From Photobacterium kagoshimensis (GTDB lineage Bacteria > Pseudomonadota > Gammaproteobacteria > Enterobacterales > Vibrionaceae), in assembly GCF_050337045.1 (NCBI RefSeq), contig NZ_JAKJSO010000019.1, forward strand, positions 62,001 to 126,000: DNA of 64,000 nucleotides, read 5' to 3'. Position numbers and translations under genes: made by a program. Shown one piece after another: positions 51,210 to 59,738 of this stretch; positions within the stretch are counted from its first letter, which is position 1, and each line of letters begins with the position of its first letter. The notes under the pieces were generated by a model. That model saw only the letters and a list, made by a program, of their open reading frames with translations, searched no databases and was not told the DNA's origin.

Positions 51210-52148
51210 TTACTTCGCCGCAAACTCTTCGCCTTTGGCGATATCACCTTGAAGCGTGTCTAGCATGCTATCTAGTGCTTGTTGTTCAAATGCACTCAAG
51301 CTGCCGTAATCCATCACTTCTTCAACACCTTCTTTGCCAAGTAGTACTGGCTGGGCGAAGAAGCGAGCATGCTTACCATCACCTTCGACGTAAGCGCACT
51401 CAACGACGCTTTCTTCACCTTGTAGCGCACGAACAAGAGCAAGCCCGAAACGACATGCCGCCTGGCCCATAGACAGTGTTGCAGAACCACCACCCGCTTT
51501 TGCTTCAACAACCTCAGTTCCCGCATTTTGGATACGTGGCGTTAATGCTTTCACTTCTTCTTCGGTGAACTCGACACCTTCTACCTGAGATAGAAGAGGA
51601 AGGATCGTAACGCCTGAGTGACCACCAATAACTGGGACACGTACGTTACATGGCTCCGTACCTTTTAGCTCTGCGACAAAAGTTTCCGAGCGGATAACGT
51701 CCAGTGTTGTTACACCAAACAGTTTGCGTTTGTCGTAGACACCCGCTTTTTTCAATACATCAGCCGCAATCGCCACTGTGGTATTCACTGGGTTGGTGAT
51801 AATACCGACACAAGCTTTTGGACATACCACTGCAATTTTTTCAGCCAGTGATTTCACAATGCCCGCATTCACATTGAATAGGTCCGCACGATCCATACCT
51901 GGTTTACGTGCCACACCGGCTGAAATCAAAACAACATCAGCACCTTCTAACGCAGGAGTCGGATCCTCACCGCAGTAACCTTTAATCGATACTGGCGTCG
52001 GGATATGGCTAAGATCAACCGCAACACCAGGTGTAACAGGGGCAATGTCATAAAGAGCAAGATCAGAACCTGCAGGTAGGCGGTTTTTCAGTAGCAAAGC
52101 CAACGCTTGCCCGATACCACCTGCAGCACCAATAACAGCAACTTTCAT
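51210..52148 (-). CDS. mdh: malate dehydrogenase (NAD)
   Basis: Interconverts malate and oxaloacetate in the TCA cycle. It is 312 residues, as in E. coli. The NAD-binding loop GAAGGIGQ is at 7-14. The substrate Arg residues are in GVARKPGMDRADL (about 77-89), and the catalytic His is in VIGGHSGVTILP (near 177). GGGSATLSMG is near 225. It is divergent from argR across 393 bases, the same arrangement as in E. coli. Confidence 0.98.
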   Translation of the reverse strand: MKVAVIGAAGGIGQALALLLKNRLPAGSDLALYDIAPVTPGVAVDLSHIPTPVSIKGYCGEDPTPALEGADVVLISAGVARKPGMDRADLFNVNAGIVKSLAEKIAVVCPKACVGIITNPVNTTVAIAADVLKKAGVYDKRKLFGVTTLDVIRSETFVAELKGTEPCNVRVPVIGGHSGVTILPLLSQVEGVEFTEEEVKALTPRIQNAGTEVVEAKAGGGSATLSMGQAACRFGLALVRALQGEESVVECAYVEGDGKHARFFAQPVLLGKEGVEEVMDYGSLSAFEQQALDSMLDTLQGDIAKGEEFAAK

Positions 52149-52541
52149 ATTCGTTCTCCTTTACGATAGAAGTATATTTTTCAGACCAAAATCAATCACA
52201 TTAACTAATTGTCTCACGACTCTTCTTAACGATCCTTTCTGATCAATTAGTTAATCTGGCTAAAACGTTATAGCAAGCCCAAAAGAAATACAATCAAACA
52301 CCACTTGGTTTGCGAAGTCACGCATAAGGTGTAAATAATGTGCTAGATGAATAACCCTTTGTCTTATTCGTAATGAGATTCAGGTCTCTCTTTCAACACA
52401 AATACGGCTTGAATATGTCCGAATGCTATTAATAATTTTTCGTAATAGTGATTAGAACATCAGTTTGCATGAACACTGTTTGCTACAACTGGCATGCTTA
52501 TGCAAAAATACGCTACCTCGTCCCTGTTCATACTAAAAATT
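52149..52541. promoter_or_regulatory. mdh / argR divergent control region
   Basis: No gene. The clear element is a 12-base perfect inverted repeat, ATTAACTAATTG (52200-52211) and CAATTAGTTAAT (52244-52255), with a 32-base spacer, 50-107 bases upstream of mdh. Each arm contains AGTTAAT, which resembles an ArcA half-site; mdh is ArcA-repressed in E. coli. No convincing ARG box (TGAAT-N4-ATTCA) was found before argR by eye, though TTGAATATGTCCGAATG near 52410 is a distant match. Confidence 0.5.
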
Positions 52542-53012
52542 ATGCGCAATTCAGATAAGCAAGAACGTCTAATCAAAGCCTTTAAATCAATCTTGAAAGA
52601 AGAGAAATTCAGCTCTCAGGGTGAAATTGTTGATGCTCTGAAAGCTCAAGGGTTCGAAAACATTAACCAATCGAAAGTATCCCGAATGCTAACCAAGTTC
52701 GGTGCGGTACGAACCCGTAATGCAAAAATGGAAATGGTGTACTGCCTTCCTGTTGAGCTAGGTGTACCAACAACCTCTAGCCCACTGAAAGAGTTAGTAA
52801 TGGAAGTTGGCTACAACAGTGCTTTAGTGGTTATCCACACGGGCCCTGGTGCGGCACAAGTAATTGCCCGTTTACTTGATTCTTTAGGAAAAGCAGAAGG
52901 TATTCTTGGTGTGGTTGCCGGTGATGATACGATTTTCATTACGCCCACTCATACCATTACGACCGAAGATCTGTACAACTCTGTTTGCGATCTGTTTGAT
53001 TACAGTAAGTAA
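52542..53012 (+). CDS. argR: arginine repressor
   Basis: Hexameric arginine-dependent repressor of arginine biosynthesis genes. From ATG 52542 (MRNSDKQERLIKAFKSILKE) it has 156 residues, identical in length to E. coli ArgR; the 16 upstream in-frame residues are rejected. The N-terminal winged helix (about 1-75) has FSSQGEIVDALKAQGF and INQSKVSRMLTKFGAVRTRN. The C-terminal hexamer domain has HTGPGAAQVIARLLDSLG and EGILGVVAGDDTIF, the arginine-binding Asp pair. The Shine-Dalgarno is poor (AAAAATT), suggesting low translation. Confidence 0.96.
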   Translation: MRNSDKQERLIKAFKSILKEEKFSSQGEIVDALKAQGFENINQSKVSRMLTKFGAVRTRNAKMEMVYCLPVELGVPTTSSPLKELVMEVGYNSALVVIHTGPGAAQVIARLLDSLGKAEGILGVVAGDDTIFITPTHTITTEDLYNSVCDLFDYSK

Positions 53013-53016
53013 ATAC

Positions 53017-53046
53017 TATAACTGGGTAGCCTGCTACCCAGTTATA
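53017..53046. terminator. 14-bp hairpin after argR, no T tract
   Basis: TATAACTGGGTAGC and GCTACCCAGTTATA are perfect complements separated by two bases, starting 5 bases after the argR stop. It is where a terminator should be, but AAGTGAG follows instead of T residues, so it may act with Rho or protect the 3' end. Confidence 0.55.
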
Positions 53047-53193
53047 AAGTGAGACCCGCTTCACATTCAAACAAAATCTCCTTCATCCCAGCCTCTTAAT
53101 TCAACATATTGATTTTTAACACCAATCAAACATATCCCTTTGTTTCATCTTGTTATAAACCCTTAACCAAACAGTAATTTCGTTAACATAGTT

Positions 53194-53222
53194 TTAAACT
53201 TATGGTGTAGTTTTGCTATTAT
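53194..53222 (+). promoter_or_regulatory. possible promoter of the TAXI-TRAP operon
   Basis: TGCTATTAT (53214-53222) is an extended -10. TTAAAC (53194-53199) is a poor -35 at 17 bases. The start would be near 53229, about 80 bases before the ATG. A small hairpin TTTCC-AACGAT-GGAAA (53253-53268) lies in the leader. Nothing else is evident in this 299-base gap. Confidence 0.4.
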
Positions 53223-53311
53223 CATCGTGATTTGCATCTCGCAATGATGCCGTTTCCAACGATGGAAAGCATTTCCACATGCAAGATAACAACAATTAGG
53301 AAGGGATAAAC

Positions 53312-54283
53312 ATGGCATTGAAACAACTATTAAAAGTTAGTGCTATCGCAGCAGCCTTTGCTGTATCAGGTATGGCTAACGCCCAAGAGTTTATTACGAT
53401 TGGTACAGGTTCAGTCACCGGCGTTTACTACCCAACAGGCGGGGCAATTTGTAAGCTGGTAAACAAAGACCGTAAAGAGCACAAGGTTCGTTGTTCTGTT
53501 GAATCAACAGGTGGATCAATTTACAACGTAAACACTATGCGCGCAGGTGAACTGGATTTTGGTATTGTGCAATCTGACTGGCAATATCATGGCTATAACG
53601 GCACCAGTAAATTTACCGACCAAGGCCCATACAAAAAACTACGTGCTGTCTTCTCTCTTCATACTGAACCTTTCAATATCATCGCTCGTTCAGATGCAGG
53701 CATTAATGGCGTTGAAGATCTAAAAGGTAAACGCGTTAATATTGGTAACCCCGGCTCTGGCGACCGCGCCACTATGGGTGTGGTCATGGATGCACTGGGT
53801 TGGACCAATGCAGACTTCAAACTGGCCGCTGAACTAAAAGGGTCTGAGCGTTCACAAGCCCTTTGCGATAACAAAATTGATGCCTTCATTTACATGGTTG
53901 GTCACCCAAACGGCTCAATCAAAGAAGCAACAACCTCTTGTGATGCAAAACTCGTGTCGGCACAAGGTGCTGAAATCGACAAGATTGTGGCTGATAACCC
54001 TTACTACGCGAAAAGCACTGTCCCTGGTGGCATGTACAAAGGTACCGATAACGATGTAAACAGCTTTGGTGTGGCTGCGACACTGGTGTCATCAACCGAT
54101 GTCTCTGATGACGTTGTTTACGCTGTCGTGAAATCCGTCTTTGAAAACTTTGATACCTTCAAACGACTACACCCTGCGTTTGCCAACCTAAAACCAGAAC
54201 AAATGGTGAAGGATGGTCTATCGATTCCTTTACACCCAGGCGCTGTTCGCTACTACAAAGAAAAAGGTTACCTGCCAAAGTAA
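53312..54283 (+). CDS. TAXI-family TRAP transporter substrate-binding protein
   Basis: Periplasmic solute receptor of a TRAP (sodium-driven) importer, 323 residues. The signal peptide ends at ANA-QE (about residue 24). The TAXI start ITIGTGSVTGVYYPTGGAIC is diagnostic, followed by CSVESTGGSIYNVNTMRAGELDFGIVQSDWQY and the hinge-region VNIGNPGSGDRATM. Relatives in vibrios have been linked to glutamate and related amino acids, but the ligand cannot be read off this sequence. The abundant-expression ribosome binding site is AGGAAGG. It is followed by an intercistronic hairpin and the fused permease. Confidence 0.93.
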   Translation: MALKQLLKVSAIAAAFAVSGMANAQEFITIGTGSVTGVYYPTGGAICKLVNKDRKEHKVRCSVESTGGSIYNVNTMRAGELDFGIVQSDWQYHGYNGTSKFTDQGPYKKLRAVFSLHTEPFNIIARSDAGINGVEDLKGKRVNIGNPGSGDRATMGVVMDALGWTNADFKLAAELKGSERSQALCDNKIDAFIYMVGHPNGSIKEATTSCDAKLVSAQGAEIDKIVADNPYYAKSTVPGGMYKGTDNDVNSFGVAATLVSSTDVSDDVVYAVVKSVFENFDTFKRLHPAFANLKPEQMVKDGLSIPLHPGAVRYYKEKGYLPK

Positions 54284-54321
54284 TCGCTTTCGACTAAAGT
54301 TAAGAGGCACTTGCTGCCAAT

Positions 54322-54347
54322 CTATGCGCCGCCTCTGCGGCGCATAG
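54322..54347 (+). repeat. intercistronic GC-rich hairpin, TAXI receptor / permease
   Basis: Eleven-base-pair perfect stem CTATGCGCCGC/GCGGCGCATAG with loop CTCT, 38 bases after the receptor stop and about 60 before the permease ATG. TGCTTTATAG follows, too poor for full termination. Such hairpins commonly protect the receptor message or cause partial termination, giving more receptor than permease. Confidence 0.75.
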
Positions 54348-54409
54348 TGCTTTATAGAACACAACATCTAAAACAAATAATAAATCAGCCCATCGAAGAA
54401 GGATGATGC

Positions 54410-56995
54410 ATGACGAAGACAACGCAAACGTCGGCAGATGTGCAGGATATGGTGGCGCAAGCAGATACAGGGGCAAGGAGCCCAACTGGACTTGCAGGAC
54501 GTATCTTATGGTTTGTACCTCTATGCTGGTCACTATTTCAGCTTTGGTACGCTTCACCACTGCCATTTATTTTTAATTTCGCTATCTTAAATGACACAGA
54601 GGCACGCTCTGTTCACTTAGCCTTCGCTATTTTCTTAGCCTTTACGGCTTATCCTGCCTTAAAACGCTCCCCGCGAGATCACATTCCTGTTGTTGACTGG
54701 GTACTGGCTCTAACTGGTAGTTTTGCGGCGGCTTATATCTATATTTTCTATACCAGTCTTGCTGAGCGTTCAGGCGCGCCGACTCAAATTGATATTATCG
54801 TCGCCGTGGCTGGGATGATTTTGTTGCTCGAAGCAACACGTCGTGCATTAGGTCCACCATTAATGGTGGTTGCAGCCGTCTTCTTGCTCTATACCTTTGG
54901 TGGCCCACACATGCCGGATGTGATTGCCCATAAAGGAGCAAGCCTCAATAAAGCCATGTCACATTTATGGCTCACTACGGAGGGGGTATTTGGGGTAGCT
55001 TTAGGGGTTTCAACCTCCTTTGTCTTCTTATTTGTCCTCTTTGGTGCCATGTTAGAACGCGCAGGGGCTGGGGCTTATTTTATTAAAGTCGCTTTCTCAT
55101 TACTTGGCCATATGCGTGGCGGCCCTGCAAAAGCAGCGGTGGTAGCTTCGGGTTTATCAGGGCTCGTTTCGGGTTCATCCATTGCCAATGTTGTAACAAC
55201 AGGTACTTTCACCATTCCGCTAATGAAGCGAGTGGGCTTTCCTGGCACAAAAGCAGGGGCGGTCGAAGTCGCGGCATCAACCAACGGTCAGCTAACGCCA
55301 CCTATTATGGGGGCTGCGGCATTTTTAATGGTTGAGTACGTGGGGATTTCCTATGTTGAGGTAATTAAAGCGGCATTACTGCCAGCGTTAATTTCTTACA
55401 TTGCCCTGCTTTACATTGTTCACCTTGAAGCCTGTAAAGCAGGCATGTCTGGGTTACCACGTCGCTATAAGCCAACTATGGCACAAAGTTTATTGTCTTT
55501 TACAGGCACAATCTTAGGCTTAATCGTACTGAGTGCGGCAGTCTATTATGGCGTGGGCTGGACCAAGGATGCCTTTGGCGCAGCCGCTACTCCTATGATT
55601 GCCGTGGTGGTGCTGATTGCTTATGTGCTATTAGTTAGGCTTTCGGCTAATTATCAAGATCACCGAATGGAAGACCCAAATCAAGAGTTAACCGAAGTGC
55701 CCGATCCTGGTCCTACCGTTAAGTCAGGTTTGTATTTCCTGCTGCCTATCGTGGTACTGGTATGGTGTTTAACCGTAGAACGTTTCTCTCCTGGCCTCTC
55801 TGCTTTCTGGGCAACGGTGTTTATGATCTTTATCTTGTTAACTCAGCGCCCGCTATTGGCACTGTTTAACAAAGAAAAAAGCTTACCTGATGCCGCAATG
55901 GAAGGCGTACACGACTTATTAGAAAGCTTGGTATCTGGTGCACGAAACATGATAGGTATCGGGGTGGCAACAGCAGCTGCTGGTACGGTCGTAGGCGTTG
56001 TTACCCTAACAGGGATCGGCTTAGTGATGACCGACTTTGTCGAGTTCATTTCTGGCGGAAATATCATTCTGATGCTGATCTTCACCGCGATCATCAGTTT
56101 AATATTAGGAATGGGCTTACCCACAACGGCGAATTACATCGTTGTTTCAACCTTGATGGCACCTGTTATTGTTACTTTAGGCGCGCAAAATGGCCTGATT
56201 ATTCCCTTAATTGCTGTTCACCTGTTCGTGTTCTATTTCGGGATCCTTGCCGATGATACACCGCCTGTCGGATTAGCGGCTTTTGCTGCCGCTGCAATCG
56301 CAAAATCAGATCCAATCAGAACGGGGATCCAAGGCTTCACCTACGATATACGCACCGCCATTCTACCTTTCATGTTCATCTTCAATACTCAGCTATTAAT
56401 GATGGATATTGATACTTGGTGGCACCTATTACTCACAGTCGGCTCTGCTGTCATCGCCATGTTGACCTTCTCGGCGGCAACCCAAGGGTGGTGGTTTACC
56501 AAAACAAAATGGTGGGAAGTCGCGGCCTTATTGCTCATTACCTTCTCATTATTCCGTCCTGGGTTTTGGTGGGATATGGTCTACCCCGCAAAACATGAAA
56601 TGCCAGGCACGCTGATTGTGGACGCTGCTGATAAACTTGCCATCGGCGAACCTATTGAGCTGCAAGTCTCGGGGGAAAACCTTGACGGTAAAATAATCAG
56701 TAAGCATGTGCGCTTACCCTTCGATGAAACCGCGGTTAACCCTGACGATCGTATCGCGTCTACTGGGCTGATGCTTCGTCAAGAAGGTGACAAGATGTTG
56801 GTTGATATGATCGAATTTGGTAGCCCAGCCGAAGCGGCAGGGATCGACTTTGATTGGGAGATCACAACAGTGAGCCTGCCAGCTGTTAGGCCAATGAAAG
56901 AATGGGTCTTTGTACCCACTTTATTATTGCTTGCAGCCTTAGGGTGGAACCAACGTCGACGTGCGCAATTAACACAAACATCTACCACAGCATAA
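54410..56995 (+). CDS. fused TRAP transporter permease (DctQ-DctM type)
   Basis: Membrane part of the TAXI-TRAP importer with small and large subunits joined, 861 residues and about 17-18 hydrophobic segments. The N-terminal 190 residues correspond to the four-helix small subunit. The large-subunit motifs are SGLVSGSSIANVVTTGTFTIPLMK (near 245-270) and GLPTTANYIVVSTLM (near 565-580), each a helical-hairpin substrate/sodium site. A C-terminal extension of about 120 residues (after about 735) contains a soluble, non-hydrophobic part with a PDZ-like look (GSPAEAAGIDFDWEI), ending in a last helix and a basic tail. AAGAAGG precedes the ATG. It forms an operon with the receptor and the UspA protein. 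Confidence 0.93.
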   Translation: MTKTTQTSADVQDMVAQADTGARSPTGLAGRILWFVPLCWSLFQLWYASPLPFIFNFAILNDTEARSVHLAFAIFLAFTAYPALKRSPRDHIPVVDWVLALTGSFAAAYIYIFYTSLAERSGAPTQIDIIVAVAGMILLLEATRRALGPPLMVVAAVFLLYTFGGPHMPDVIAHKGASLNKAMSHLWLTTEGVFGVALGVSTSFVFLFVLFGAMLERAGAGAYFIKVAFSLLGHMRGGPAKAAVVASGLSGLVSGSSIANVVTTGTFTIPLMKRVGFPGTKAGAVEVAASTNGQLTPPIMGAAAFLMVEYVGISYVEVIKAALLPALISYIALLYIVHLEACKAGMSGLPRRYKPTMAQSLLSFTGTILGLIVLSAAVYYGVGWTKDAFGAAATPMIAVVVLIAYVLLVRLSANYQDHRMEDPNQELTEVPDPGPTVKSGLYFLLPIVVLVWCLTVERFSPGLSAFWATVFMIFILLTQRPLLALFNKEKSLPDAAMEGVHDLLESLVSGARNMIGIGVATAAAGTVVGVVTLTGIGLVMTDFVEFISGGNIILMLIFTAIISLILGMGLPTTANYIVVSTLMAPVIVTLGAQNGLIIPLIAVHLFVFYFGILADDTPPVGLAAFAAAAIAKSDPIRTGIQGFTYDIRTAILPFMFIFNTQLLMMDIDTWWHLLLTVGSAVIAMLTFSAATQGWWFTKTKWWEVAALLLITFSLFRPGFWWDMVYPAKHEMPGTLIVDAADKLAIGEPIELQVSGENLDGKIISKHVRLPFDETAVNPDDRIASTGLMLRQEGDKMLVDMIEFGSPAEAAGIDFDWEITTVSLPAVRPMKEWVFVPTLLLLAALGWNQRRRAQLTQTSTTA

Positions 56996-57050
56996 CCTTA
57001 TCGTCAGGGAGGTCGCCTTCCTGGCAATGCTATTAGCAAAGAGACTCACT

Positions 57051-57500
57051 ATGTATAAACAAATTTTGGTCCCGGTTGATCTCAATGAACAAGGGTTTGC
57101 AGATAAAGCCGTTGAACTGGCCGTTTGGCACGCCAAACAAAGTAATGCCACCATCCACTTATTGAACGTGCTACCAGGCATTCACATGTCGATGGTATCG
57201 AGTTACTTCCCTAAGGATGCCGCTCGGAAAATGCGCCAAGATGCTCAGGCGCAATTAAAAGCCTTTGCAGAAAAATACATCCCAGACGAAGTCTTACACC
57301 ATCAATATATTTCAGAAGGGAAAACATGGAGCACTATCATAGATAATGCGACACGCGTAGGCGCCGATTTGATTATTATGCCAAGTCATAAACGATCTAA
57401 ACTCGATAAAGTCATGCTCGGATCTGTCGCCTCAAAAGTGGTCGAAAACTCTCCCATCAATGTGTTGGTACTCAAACCACAAGGTCTGGTAACCGAATAG
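57051..57500 (+). CDS. universal stress protein (UspA family), TRAP-linked
   Basis: Small cytosolic UspA-fold protein of 149 residues. MYKQILVPVDLNEQGFADKAV is the typical first strand and helix; the C-terminal strand reads SPINVLVLKP. The ATP-binding signature G-x2-G-x9-G(S/T) is incomplete: before LGSVASKVV the sequence is PSHKRSKLDKVM, lacking the first two Gly, so nucleotide binding may be altered or lost. The start ATG 57051 is preferred over one 24 bases upstream because it begins the family core. It is the last gene of the TRAP operon; TRAP-linked UspA proteins (for example TeaD) regulate the transporter in other bacteria, a likely role here by inference. Confidence 0.88.
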   Translation: MYKQILVPVDLNEQGFADKAVELAVWHAKQSNATIHLLNVLPGIHMSMVSSYFPKDAARKMRQDAQAQLKAFAEKYIPDEVLHHQYISEGKTWSTIIDNATRVGADLIIMPSHKRSKLDKVMLGSVASKVVENSPINVLVLKPQGLVTE

Positions 57501-57530
57501 TCGTCACTAATCCCTTTGATGACATCCAAT

Positions 57531-57557
57531 AAAAAAGCTCGCTGATGCGAGCTTTTT
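57531..57557. terminator. bidirectional terminator, usp / ubiX
   Basis: Stem AAAAAGCTCGC/GCGAGCTTTTT with loop TGAT, flanked by A and T runs, between convergent genes. Confidence 0.92.
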
Positions 57558-57565
57558 CTGTGTGC

Positions 57566-58180
57566 TTAGCGGTGATCATAGCCCCAACGCGGTACTAGCC
57601 CCTGCTCAACGCCTAAGTGATCCAATATTCTCGCCACCATAAAATCGACCAAATCATCAATCGACTGCGGTTGATGATAGAATCCTGGTGCAGCTGGCAT
57701 GATAGTGACCCCCATTTGGGATAGCTTGAGCATATTCTCGAGATGTAAGGTCGAAAATGGCGTTTCACGCACCACCATCAACAGTTGCCCACGCTCTTTC
57801 ATCACCACATCAGCAGCACGCTCTAGCAGGTTATCCGACATACCGTGTGCCACCGATGCTAAAGTCCCTGCAGAGCACGGACACACCACCATTTTTTTCG
57901 GGGCAGCAGAGCCTGAAGCAACAGGTGAAAACCAGTCTTCTTTTCCGCAAACCTCTAATTTACTGGCATCGCAGGCTAAATGATCAACCAAGGCTTTCTT
58001 CGCCGCTTCTGGGCCTGATGGTAACTTCAAGCCATGCTCGGTGGCTAATACGACTCTCGCCGCTGAAGATATCAGCAAATAAACCTGATAATCCGCCGCT
58101 AATAAGCATTCAAGTAAGCGTAAACCATAAGGAGCGCCAGAGGCTCCCGTCCACGCGAGTGTGATCCGTTTATCGGTCAT
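57566..58180 (-). CDS. ubiX: flavin prenyltransferase UbiX
   Basis: Makes prenylated FMN from FMN and dimethylallyl phosphate; this is the cofactor of the UbiD decarboxylase in ubiquinone synthesis. It is 204 residues. TGASGAPYGLRLLECL is the flavin-binding N-terminus (about 11-26). CPCSAGTLASVAHGMSDNLLERAADVVMKER is the conserved core (about 99-129), and RETPFSTLHLENMLKLSQMG follows. It starts 14 bases after the mpl stop, so the two are co-transcribed. The matching ubiD is not in the window. Confidence 0.95.
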   Translation of the reverse strand: MTDKRITLAWTGASGAPYGLRLLECLLAADYQVYLLISSAARVVLATEHGLKLPSGPEAAKKALVDHLACDASKLEVCGKEDWFSPVASGSAAPKKMVVCPCSAGTLASVAHGMSDNLLERAADVVMKERGQLLMVVRETPFSTLHLENMLKLSQMGVTIMPAAPGFYHQPQSIDDLVDFMVARILDHLGVEQGLVPRWGYDHR

Positions 58181-58194
58181 GTTACATCTTCTTT

Positions 58195-59553
58195 TTATTT
58201 CTGTTCTGCTAATGCATGCAGCAATTTGTCATGGATCCCACCGAACCCGCCGTTACTCATAACGAGAATATGATCGTTAGGTTTCGCTTGGGCAACAATA
58301 CGCGCCACCAGCGCATCAAGATCACTCTCGGTATACGCAGGCTGATGACATTGATCCGCAATCTCTTGTACAGACCAAGGGATATTATCGGGTTGCAATA
58401 AAAACACTTCATCAGCAGCGTGTAACGATGGCGCTAAATCATCCTTATGCACACCAAGCTTCATGGTGTTAGAACGCGGCTCAAGTACTGCGAGAATACG
58501 CTCAGATCCCACCTTGGCACGCAAACCGCCCATTGTGAGTTCCACGGCAGTTGGGTGATGAGCAAAGTCATCATAGACGGTAATATCGTTCACGGTGCCT
58601 TTTAGTTCTAACCGTCGTTTGGTATTCACAAACGTCGCTAAGGCTTCACAGCCTAAATCGGGTGTCACGCCAACATGCCGTGCAGCGGCAATCGCCATTA
58701 GCGCATTATTCACATTATGATCGCCCACCAAGTCCCACTTCACTGTACCAACCAGCTGCGCATCCAGATAAACATCAAACACACTGCCGTCGGCAATCTG
58801 CTTTTTGGCTTGCCAATGGCCATCGTCACCTAAGTATTCCAATTCACTCCAGCAGCCCATCTCTAAGGTCTGTTGGATGTTATCAACACCACTCGGCGCT
58901 AAAATACGACCATTTCCCGGCACAGTTCGCACTAAATGATGAAACTGACGCTGAATCGCTTTCAAATCATCAAAAATATCTGCGTGATCGAACTCTAGGT
59001 TATTCATAATCAGTGTTCGTGGTCGATAATGAACGAACTTAGAACGTTTATCGAAAAAAGCACTATCGTATTCGTCCGCTTCAACCACAAAGAACATGCT
59101 TTCACCTAACCTCGCGGAAATACCGAAGTTTCCAAGCACGCCCCCCACTAAGAACCCTGGTTGATAGCCACAGTCTTCAAGGATCCACGCCAGCATACTG
59201 GCCGTTGTCGTCTTACCGTGAGTACCTGCTACTGCCATCACCCAGCGATCATGCAGTAAGAACTCCTGCAACCACTGAGGGCCTGATGTATAGCGCAAAT
59301 TGTGATTCAACACATATTCCACACAAGGATTGCCACGGCTCATCGCATTACCTATCACGACGAGATCTGGCTCAGGCTTGAGCTGTTCAGGATCATAACC
59401 CTGAATTATTTCAATACCTTGAGATTCTAGCAATGTACTCATTGGGGGATAAACATTGGCGTCACACCCAGTGACTTTATGGCCAAGTTGACGCGCAAGT
59501 AAGGCCGCACCGCCCATGAAAGTGCCGCAGATTCCTAGTATATGGATATGCAT
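58195..59553 (-). CDS. mpl: murein tripeptide ligase Mpl
   Basis: Joins recycled L-Ala-gamma-D-Glu-meso-DAP tripeptide to UDP-N-acetylmuramate, returning cell-wall material to peptidoglycan synthesis. It is 452 residues of the Mur ligase family. The N-terminal Rossmann-like HILGICGTFMGGAALLARQLGH is Mpl-specific. The ATP loop is GTHGKTTTASM at 110-120, with VVEADEYDSAFFDKRSKF and the C-terminal YDDFAHHPTAVELTM. It is divergent from fbp and upstream of ubiX. Confidence 0.96.
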   Translation of the reverse strand: MHIHILGICGTFMGGAALLARQLGHKVTGCDANVYPPMSTLLESQGIEIIQGYDPEQLKPEPDLVVIGNAMSRGNPCVEYVLNHNLRYTSGPQWLQEFLLHDRWVMAVAGTHGKTTTASMLAWILEDCGYQPGFLVGGVLGNFGISARLGESMFFVVEADEYDSAFFDKRSKFVHYRPRTLIMNNLEFDHADIFDDLKAIQRQFHHLVRTVPGNGRILAPSGVDNIQQTLEMGCWSELEYLGDDGHWQAKKQIADGSVFDVYLDAQLVGTVKWDLVGDHNVNNALMAIAAARHVGVTPDLGCEALATFVNTKRRLELKGTVNDITVYDDFAHHPTAVELTMGGLRAKVGSERILAVLEPRSNTMKLGVHKDDLAPSLHAADEVFLLQPDNIPWSVQEIADQCHQPAYTESDLDALVARIVAQAKPNDHILVMSNGGFGGIHDKLLHALAEQK

Positions 59554-59738
59554 AATTGTCGACTCACAAACTTAAAAAATGTGAAGTCACGCTTTTGCGT
59601 TACTTCGTTACCATAAAAAAGATCTTTATATACAATTGGATACGAGGCATTAATGCCGAAACACGTACAAAATTGTCCAATAGAGACATTGTACCTGAGT
59701 TTTCAGCCCCCCATGACAACTTGATGCAAGGATTGTGT

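Noticed and set aside
59556..59738. Upstream in-frame extension of fbp (61 codons)
   Set aside because: The family N-terminus begins at 59739 with its own ribosome binding site; the extension has no similarity to fructose bisphosphatases.
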